A DNA stretch of 17,056 nt from UBA4124 sp052034745 (GTDB taxonomy: Bacteria > Patescibacteriota > Minisyncoccia > Phycocordibacterales > UBA9973): positions 1 to 17,056 of the forward strand of contig JBPOIF010000035.1 in the NCBI GenBank assembly GCA_052034745.1, read 5' to 3'. Shown piece after piece: positions 12,953 to 17,056 of the stretch; position 1 is the first letter of the stretch; each line of letters begins with the position of its first letter. The position numbers were made by a program, and so were the translations under genes. Under the pieces are notes generated by a model. That model saw only the letters and a program-made list of their open reading frames with translations, searched no databases and was not told the origin of the DNA.

Positions 12953-13822
12953 TTATTTATGAGTACGCCACCATTTTGTGCCGTCTGTTTCGAGCGTAAT
13001 GGTCCCCTCCTGGGCAGTTGAAGCTGTGGGTATGCCAAACTGTTTGAGAAGGTCGAGCACTTCTTTGTGTGGGTGCCCATACGAGTTGTCACGCCCTGCA
13101 GAGATGATCGCAAGCGACGGTGTCCCTGCTTTCAAAAGAGACGCGCTCGTCGACGTACGTGAACCGTGGTGTCCAAGTTTGAGAATGTCGACATCGACAG
13201 ACTTTGGATCAAGCGCAGTCAGATACTGCTCTACCCACACCGGTGCGTCTCCTGTAAGAAGTGCGCTCCGCGCCCCCACCTGCAGTCTCCCCACAACAGA
13301 AGCATTGTTGGTCTCCCATCCTGTGGTATCACGATCAGGAAAAAGAATCGTAAATTCTGTTCCAAGTACATCTTCAAATGAAAGTTTCATTCCTGCTCTC
13401 ACAAAATACGCAGGGATGCGTTTGCGATCAATCGTATCGCGAAGTTCTCGAGAGATATCAGTATCAGCATCGACGTCTGACGTGAGGAAAAGTCCGACAC
13501 CATACCTGGACATGATAAGTGGCAACCCTCCGATATGATCTGCGTCAGGGTGCGTCGCGATCACCACATCGATAAATCGATCTCCTGGAGGAAGGATGTC
13601 CGCAAGTGCTTGCAGTGCACTATCACCCCTGCCCCCATCGATAAGCATCTGCGTTCCGTTTGCCCCCTGTATCAAGATACTGTCCCCTTGTCCCACATCA
13701 AGAAACGATACTTTCACTCGAGAAAGTTCTTGGAGAGGAGTACGGACGAGGGTATAAGCGAGTGTGAGCACACAACAGACAACAAACAAAAATCCGAGGC
13801 GAGACAAACGAGAAGGAATCAT
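12953..13822 (-). CDS. ComEC C-terminal-type metallo-beta-lactamase-fold hydrolase, stand-alone
   Basis: A 289-residue protein: a single N-terminal membrane segment or signal anchor (about 8-26) and then a ComEC/Rec2-type metallo-beta-lactamase domain. Motifs: FLDVGQGDSILI (40-51), IDGG (61-64), zinc-binding HPDADHIGG (91-99), LLTGD (188-192), LKLGHHGSRTS (215-225) and the ComEC-specific SAGRDNSYGHPH (241-252). In fused ComEC this domain is thought to degrade the non-transported DNA strand on the outer side of the membrane; here the anchor would place it outside. The start is the ATG at 13822: it is exactly six bases after TATACT, giving a leaderless mRNA, and the longer frame upstream crosses the promoter and an inverted repeat. 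The membrane channel part is the separate gene at 14508-15968. Confidence 0.9.
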   Translation of the reverse strand: MIPSRLSRLGFLFVVCCVLTLAYTLVRTPLQELSRVKVSFLDVGQGDSILIQGANGTQMLIDGGRGDSALQALADILPPGDRFIDVVIATHPDADHIGGLPLIMSRYGVGLFLTSDVDADTDISRELRDTIDRKRIPAYFVRAGMKLSFEDVLGTEFTILFPDRDTTGWETNNASVVGRLQVGARSALLTGDAPVWVEQYLTALDPKSVDVDILKLGHHGSRTSTSASLLKAGTPSLAIISAGRDNSYGHPHKEVLDLLKQFGIPTASTAQEGTITLETDGTKWWRTHK

Positions 13823-13828
13823 TCCTGC

Positions 13829-13834
13829 AGTATA
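13829..13834 (-). promoter_or_regulatory. Extended -10 of the metallo-beta-lactamase gene
   Basis: TGTTATACT on the minus strand, then GCAGGA and the ATG. It lies at the edge of the left arm of the inverted repeat. Confidence 0.6.
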
Positions 13835-13973
13835 ACAAGGGATAGCTCCGCAGAAATACGTTCTCGAAAAAAGACTTGGAAGGAGTGTCTGACGACGGAC
13901 AGAGAAATTTTTCAGCAGGAAAATTTCGTGCTTTTTTCGAGAATGTATTTCTGCGGGGAAACCTTGTACAATA
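13831..13973. repeat. Large inverted repeat spanning two divergent promoters
   Basis: The core arms 13846-13873 and 13931-13958 match at 26 of 28 positions (shared CCGCAGAAATAC and TTCTCGAAAAAAG). Similarity continues outward with one gap into the two -10 regions (TATAACAAGG on the left, CCTTGTACAATA on the right). The 57-bp centre holds two small hairpins: TGTC/GACA near 13886-13901 and GAAATTTT/AAAATTTC at 13904-13927. Confidence 0.85.
13967..13972 (+). promoter_or_regulatory. -10 box of the superoxide dismutase gene
   Basis: TACAAT, then six bases (AAGCCC), then ATG. No strong -35; the mirrored -10 belongs to the divergent gene. Confidence 0.55.
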
Positions 13974-13978
13974 AGCCC

Positions 13979-14569
13979 ATGTTTACCGAACAACAATTTA
14001 ACATCCCCCCTCTTGAAGGTATCAGTGCAAAGACGATCGAAGAACATGTGAAGCTCTATAGTGGTTATGTAAAAAACGCGAACAGTATCGTCGAGAGAAT
14101 GGCGACTATCGACAGCGAAAAGGACGCATATATACTCGGAGAACTCTTCCGACGATTTAGTTTCGAATACAACGGCATGCGAAACCACGAAGTGTACTTT
14201 GCATCACTCGAAGGTGGCGCAACCGCGCTCAACGCAGAGAGTGAGCTTGGCAAGACGCTGCTCGGACTTTTTGGAAACTATGAAACATTTGTGCGTGAGT
14301 TCACCTCACTCGCTATTACCCGAAGTATCGGTTGGGCAGTGCTTTGGTACGACACAAAAGAAAAAAAGGTGCTCGCCTCATGGGTAGACGAACAACATCT
14401 CGGACAACTAAATGGATGTGCGATGATCCTCGCACTTGATATGTGGGAACACTCCTACGTCGCTGACTATCACCCTTCTGGCAAGAAGCAGTACGTCGAA
14501 GACTTTTTCAAAAATCTGAATTGGTCCGTGGTAGAAAAGCGTTTTGCAGATGCGCAAAAAATCTCCTAA
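13979..14569 (+). CDS. Superoxide dismutase, Fe/Mn family
   Basis: A 196-residue cytosolic enzyme converting superoxide to peroxide and oxygen. The four metal ligands are visible: His23 (IEEHVKLYSGYVKNAN), His70 (YNGMRNHEVYF), Asp154 and His158 (LDMWEHSYVADY). The active-site tyrosine equals Tyr30, and GWAVLW (118-123) matches the family GWAWL. The residue four before His70 is Gly66, and a glutamine (Gln139, in DEQHLGQ) lies where Mn-type enzymes carry theirs, which favours a Mn or cambialistic enzyme. The usual second-sphere histidines after the first ligand are Leu26 and Tyr27 here. The ATG is six bases after TACAAT, predicting a leaderless mRNA. Its 3' end overlaps the convergent comEC gene by 62 bp. 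No catalase is seen nearby. Confidence 0.93.
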   Translation: MFTEQQFNIPPLEGISAKTIEEHVKLYSGYVKNANSIVERMATIDSEKDAYILGELFRRFSFEYNGMRNHEVYFASLEGGATALNAESELGKTLLGLFGNYETFVREFTSLAITRSIGWAVLWYDTKEKKVLASWVDEQHLGQLNGCAMILALDMWEHSYVADYHPSGKKQYVEDFFKNLNWSVVEKRFADAQKIS

Positions 14570-15968
14570 TCTCGTTTCGAAAAAAGAACCAGACAAAGAC
14601 ACCATATGAGATCACAACGCCCCACCATGGTATGGCTGGGGTGTTGTACATGGGCCACGTGCCGAGCCATTGAAGGACAGAGACAACAAGTGTTCCCGCG
14701 TGTGAAAGGAGTACTCCGACGACCGTAGCAAGGGGCGCTACCCATGAACATGCCACAACAACGATACCGAGTACCATGAAACATGGCACCACGAGTGCGA
14801 GGAGGATGTTTGCCGGCACGGTAGCGAGCGGAACGACACCGGCAAAATACATCGTGTATGGCAACATAAACAGAGGAATCGAAAGGGCAAGAACAAAGAG
14901 CTCTCTCACATCAAACCCTTGTATGCGGACCGCCTTTGGCACCCACATCATCACCTTTGGCATAATCAGCACCATATATGCAGTAGCGAGAAATGACAGA
15001 TGAAATCCCGGATCCGAAAAAATACTTTCTGATGAAACAAAGAAAAACAAAAGGTATGCAATCGTGAGTGCTCGAAGCGGTCGATAGGTACGCAGTGCGA
15101 GTCCTGCAAAAAGTGCGATACCGCCCATGATTCCGGCTCGTACCGAAGCAACACCCGCACCACTGATAACAACCAAGAGCACTATTGCAACCAGAGTAAG
15201 GACGGTGCGCAAACGAAAAGGAACACTTCGAAACAACACCCCGAGAAACCCTGCCAGAAGAGTGATGTTGTACCCGGAGAGCACGAGCACGTGGAGCACT
15301 CCCGTATCTCGAAAGAGATCCTGGATATTTTGTGGGAGCGCTCCTTGATATCCCACAAGCATCCCCGCAAGGAGTCCATCAACAGGAAAAACAACGTAGC
15401 GCGCAATAGTTTCCGCAATCCAAAATCTAATCTTGACCGCAATCTGAACGAGAGAGAACGATCCCTCTTGCTTCAGAGTAATCGCCGGGTCATACATGAG
15501 AGCAACCACCCCTCTTGATTTGAGATACTGCGGATAATCAAACATTCGCCCCGCATCAGTGAGAAATATTCCGGGTGCCTCGACACTCCCCGACACAGTG
15601 ATCGTATCCCCTGGAAGGAACTGACTCCTTCCTCGTATAAATAACTGGATCTTTTGACGAGCGGGCGTGGCAACTGTCAGTGTCGTAGATGAGAGCTTGC
15701 GATCAATGGCAACAACGGTTGCATCAAACTGTTTCTTTCCAAAAAAGTCGGCAGGTACTCCTTCTGTCTGCAAAGCGACACGATACCCTCCAACAAAAAG
15801 TGCGCAGCCTACAAGGAGAGCCAGAAGCACGCTTCGATAGGTTCGAAACCACAAGAGTACAAACACTCCAATCGATCCAGCCCACAGTCCAAGGACAAAA
15901 ACAGTGGCACCGAGTGTATGGACGAGGAGCGCTCCGATAGTAACGGCGAGCGCGACAAGCTCAAGCAT
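14508..15968 (-). CDS. comEC: ComEC/Rec2-type competence membrane channel, lacking the nuclease domain
   Basis: A 486-residue polytopic membrane protein. N-terminal helices (about 1-65) are followed by the extracytoplasmic OB-like part (80-165) with GRSQFLPGDTITVSGSVE and FDYPQYLKSRGV (143-154), a classic ComEC signature. The Competence domain follows with LVLSGYNITLLAGFLGVLF (228-246), SVRAGIMGGIALFAGLALR and further helices to about 465. The protein ends FLPRTNSDF without the metallo-beta-lactamase domain, which is the separate gene at 12953-13822. ComEC forms the inner-membrane channel for single-stranded DNA uptake. The ATG at 15968 is exactly six bases after TATACT, predicting a leaderless mRNA. 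Its last 62 bp overlap the end of the convergent superoxide dismutase gene. Confidence 0.92.
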   Translation of the reverse strand: MLELVALAVTIGALLVHTLGATVFVLGLWAGSIGVFVLLWFRTYRSVLLALLVGCALFVGGYRVALQTEGVPADFFGKKQFDATVVAIDRKLSSTTLTVATPARQKIQLFIRGRSQFLPGDTITVSGSVEAPGIFLTDAGRMFDYPQYLKSRGVVALMYDPAITLKQEGSFSLVQIAVKIRFWIAETIARYVVFPVDGLLAGMLVGYQGALPQNIQDLFRDTGVLHVLVLSGYNITLLAGFLGVLFRSVPFRLRTVLTLVAIVLLVVISGAGVASVRAGIMGGIALFAGLALRTYRPLRALTIAYLLFFFVSSESIFSDPGFHLSFLATAYMVLIMPKVMMWVPKAVRIQGFDVRELFVLALSIPLFMLPYTMYFAGVVPLATVPANILLALVVPCFMVLGIVVVACSWVAPLATVVGVLLSHAGTLVVSVLQWLGTWPMYNTPAIPWWGVVISYGVFVWFFFRNEIRRFFAHLQNAFLPRTNSDF

Positions 15969-15974
15969 ACCCAA

Positions 15975-16004
15975 AGTATACGGCGCATTTGACAGAATCA
16001 ACAA
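15975..16004 (-). promoter_or_regulatory. comEC promoter
   Basis: TTGTTG (15999-16004), 18 bp, TATACT (15975-15980) on the minus strand. Its -35 box lies inside the spacer of the divergent promoter at 15989-16016, so the two cannot easily be occupied together. Confidence 0.55.
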
Positions 16005-16016
16005 GTACGGTAGTAT
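15989..16016 (+). promoter_or_regulatory. Promoter of the 16034-16402 gene
   Basis: TTGACA (15989-15994), 16 bp, TAGTAT (16011-16016); the predicted leader is about 11 nt. Confidence 0.7.
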
Positions 16017-16033
16017 CAAGAAAAATCATTCGC

Positions 16034-16402
16034 ATGAAAAAAGAAATAACGTATGCATGGCTGGACGAAACTCTCACAGCAATCGGGCTCATCTTCACAA
16101 AAAACAGAACTCACGGAACAAGAAAAGAGGATGAGAGGAAAAAGATTGTTGTAGAAGCATCGGTTGTAAGCGAAACAGATCCGGTAATGATTCGTAAGGG
16201 TGCGGTCTATCAAGACCTCCGCGCTTCAGGACACAACCCGGACAAGGTCGCTCAGGACATTTATGAAAAAATGACCACAAGCGATTTTGTCCTCATCGGA
16301 ACCTATGATGACTACAAAGAAAAAGTTATCCTGGAAAATGGGTCATTCAAAAGGATCACTCTTTCAAAAGATGAGGTTCTCGATCTCAATTTACCGTATT
16401 AA
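16034..16402 (+). CDS. Unknown 122-residue protein
   Basis: A soluble, charged protein starting MKKEITYAWLDETLTAIGLIF. A basic segment (KNRTHGTRKEDERKK, about 23-37) precedes an alternating beta-like and helical part (IVVEASVVSE, DKVAQDIYEKM, FVLIGTYDDYKEKVIL). No catalytic motif, signal or membrane segment; the family is not recognised. I chose the ATG at 16034 over an in-frame upstream start at 15989, because that start coincides with the -35 box. Promoter TTGACA, 16 bp, TAGTAT; a strong terminator follows. The promoter overlaps that of the divergent comEC, so regulation may be linked. Confidence 0.7.
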   Translation: MKKEITYAWLDETLTAIGLIFTKNRTHGTRKEDERKKIVVEASVVSETDPVMIRKGAVYQDLRASGHNPDKVAQDIYEKMTTSDFVLIGTYDDYKEKVILENGSFKRITLSKDEVLDLNLPY

Positions 16403-16409
16403 AAGTCCC

Positions 16410-16429
16410 AATCCCCGCACGCGGGGATT
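16410..16429 (+). terminator. Terminator after the 16034-16402 gene
   Basis: Stem AATCCCCG / CGGGGATT with a four-base loop, followed by TTTTTTGTTTTT. Confidence 0.9.
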
Positions 16430-16439
16430 TTTTTGTTTT

Positions 16440-16468
16440 TTGACTTTTTTGAAATGAAACGGTAGTAT
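16440..16468 (+). promoter_or_regulatory. Promoter of the 16489-16905 gene
   Basis: TTGACT (16440-16445), 17 bp, TAGTAT (16463-16468). The -10 context CGGTAGTATC also occurs at the 16034 gene's promoter. Confidence 0.65.
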
Positions 16469-16488
16469 CGTGGAAAATTGTACAAAAA

Positions 16489-16905
16489 ATGATAACAAAC
16501 CTCAAAAAAAGGACAGAAAGACAGGCAGAAGAATTCCAAAACGGAATGGAAGCATTCAGAAAAGCTATCTCTGAACAGACAGATGACCCGCTAACCGTAA
16601 CACCACTGAGAAAAAAGCTCGACAGAAAAGAGGGAATACTTCACCTTTTTGACTTAGAGCAGACTCATCCAGTAAAAAATTCTCGCAAGGTAACCCTGGC
16701 CATCAACACCGAAGGCTACATCCGCTGCTACTTTTTTGGCGAAAACAAGAGTGGCCATGAAGGAGTCGAATACCAGGAAGTTGAAGAATACGAACTGAAA
16801 AAATCAAAGCTCCGCCACATTTCCCGATTAAGAAAATGGCGGCATTCAAATGATTTTCTCCCTCTGTATCCGAAGCTGACCGATTGGATCAACGCTGGAA
16901 ATTAA
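16489..16905 (+). CDS. Unknown 138-residue protein
   Basis: A highly charged soluble protein. Residues 1-30 look like an amphipathic helix (MITNLKKRTERQAEEFQNGM). The middle is beta-like (ILHLFDLEQTH, KVTLAINTEGYIRCYFFGE), then come EYQEVEEYELKKSKLRHISRL and an aromatic C-terminus (FLPLYPKLTDWINAGN). No family recognised and no export signal. The start is the ATG at 16489, about 14 nt after the predicted transcription start; no Shine-Dalgarno. It is a single-gene unit with its own promoter and a shared terminator. Confidence 0.65.
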   Translation: MITNLKKRTERQAEEFQNGMEAFRKAISEQTDDPLTVTPLRKKLDRKEGILHLFDLEQTHPVKNSRKVTLAINTEGYIRCYFFGENKSGHEGVEYQEVEEYELKKSKLRHISRLRKWRHSNDFLPLYPKLTDWINAGN

Positions 16906-16929
16906 AAAACCAAACCAGAAAAGACATCA

Positions 16930-16947
16930 CCCCCGCAATTGCGGGGG
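16930..16947. terminator. Convergent terminator at the right end
   Basis: Perfect palindrome CCCCCGC AATT GCGGGGG, followed on plus by TTTTCTTTTAT. It ends the 16489 gene and may also serve the minus-strand gene, whose tail side has only a weak T-run. Confidence 0.85.
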
Positions 16948-16954
16948 TTTTCTT

Positions 16955-17056
16955 TTATAACAAGCTTGCAAGTGTGTAGTCTTGGACGAGGTCCGTCTCT
17001 TCTGATTTTGAAAATACTTTTTTGTACTTTGCACCCTTTGCACCTTTGACTCGCTT
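16955..17056 (-). CDS. Partial unknown protein, C-terminus only
   Basis: Reading from the right edge, 33 open codons end at TAA (16955-16957): a lysine/glycine-rich KRVKGAKGAKYKKVFS followed by KSEETDLVQDYTLASLL. The frame stops just before the convergent terminator, which supports it as a gene end. The start and function lie outside the window, and the family is not recognised. Confidence 0.55.
   Translation of the reverse strand, partial: KRVKGAKGAKYKKVFSKSEETDLVQDYTLASLL

Noticed and set aside
13823..14188. Upstream extension of the metallo-beta-lactamase reading frame to 14188
   Set aside because: It crosses the divergent promoter region, the inverted repeat and the start of the SOD gene; the family start with a membrane anchor is at 13822.
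1..17056. tRNA or rRNA genes
   Set aside because: I saw no cloverleaf with a GTTCGA-type T-loop and CCA end, and no rRNA-like sequence on either strand; a tRNA scan would be decisive.

Overview
The window reads as a chromosomal segment of a Candidate Phyla Radiation (Patescibacteria, probably Parcubacteria-like) bacterium. This is inferred from compact gene packing, very few Shine-Dalgarno sites, translation genes mixed with unrecognised small orphans, a ComEC-type DNA-uptake channel without any biosynthetic genes, and an LCAT-like hydrolase next to ribosomal genes. No database search was possible, so the lineage is an inference.

Layout. Positions 1-474 (minus) hold the start of an unknown gene and a small three-helix membrane protein. 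Positions 544-3379 (minus) hold a secreted LCAT-like alpha/beta hydrolase translationally coupled to a four-helix membrane protein; an identical 25-bp palindrome lies on each side of this pair. From 12025 down to 3499 (minus) runs a dispersed str-type translation cluster: an M50 (site-2 type) protease, rpsL, rpsG, fusA, three unrecognised single-gene units, then tuf-rpsJ. Almost every unit has its own sigma70-like promoter and intrinsic terminator, so the classic str operon is broken into monocistrons. Between rpsG and fusA sits a separate promoter driving a 17-codon leader ORF with the best Shine-Dalgarno in the window; its stop codon lies inside an intrinsic terminator, which is the architecture of an attenuator or leader-peptide switch.

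From 12126 rightwards come rpmB (plus), an unknown gene (minus), and a DNA-uptake/oxidative-stress block. Here ComEC is split into a membrane channel (14508-15968, minus) and a free-standing metallo-beta-lactamase part (12953-13822, minus), with a Fe/Mn superoxide dismutase (13979-14569, plus) between them. The protease/SOD divergent gap contains a large inverted repeat that duplicates the promoter region of both genes. Two orphan genes on plus and the tail of one on minus close the window.

Regulation. Five genes show the same geometry: a -10 hexamer, exactly six bases, then ATG, which predicts leaderless mRNAs. The others use -35/-10 boxes with 16-17 bp spacing and very short 5' UTRs. Only tuf and fusA (about 110 nt) and the fusA-upstream leader unit have substantial structured 5' regions.
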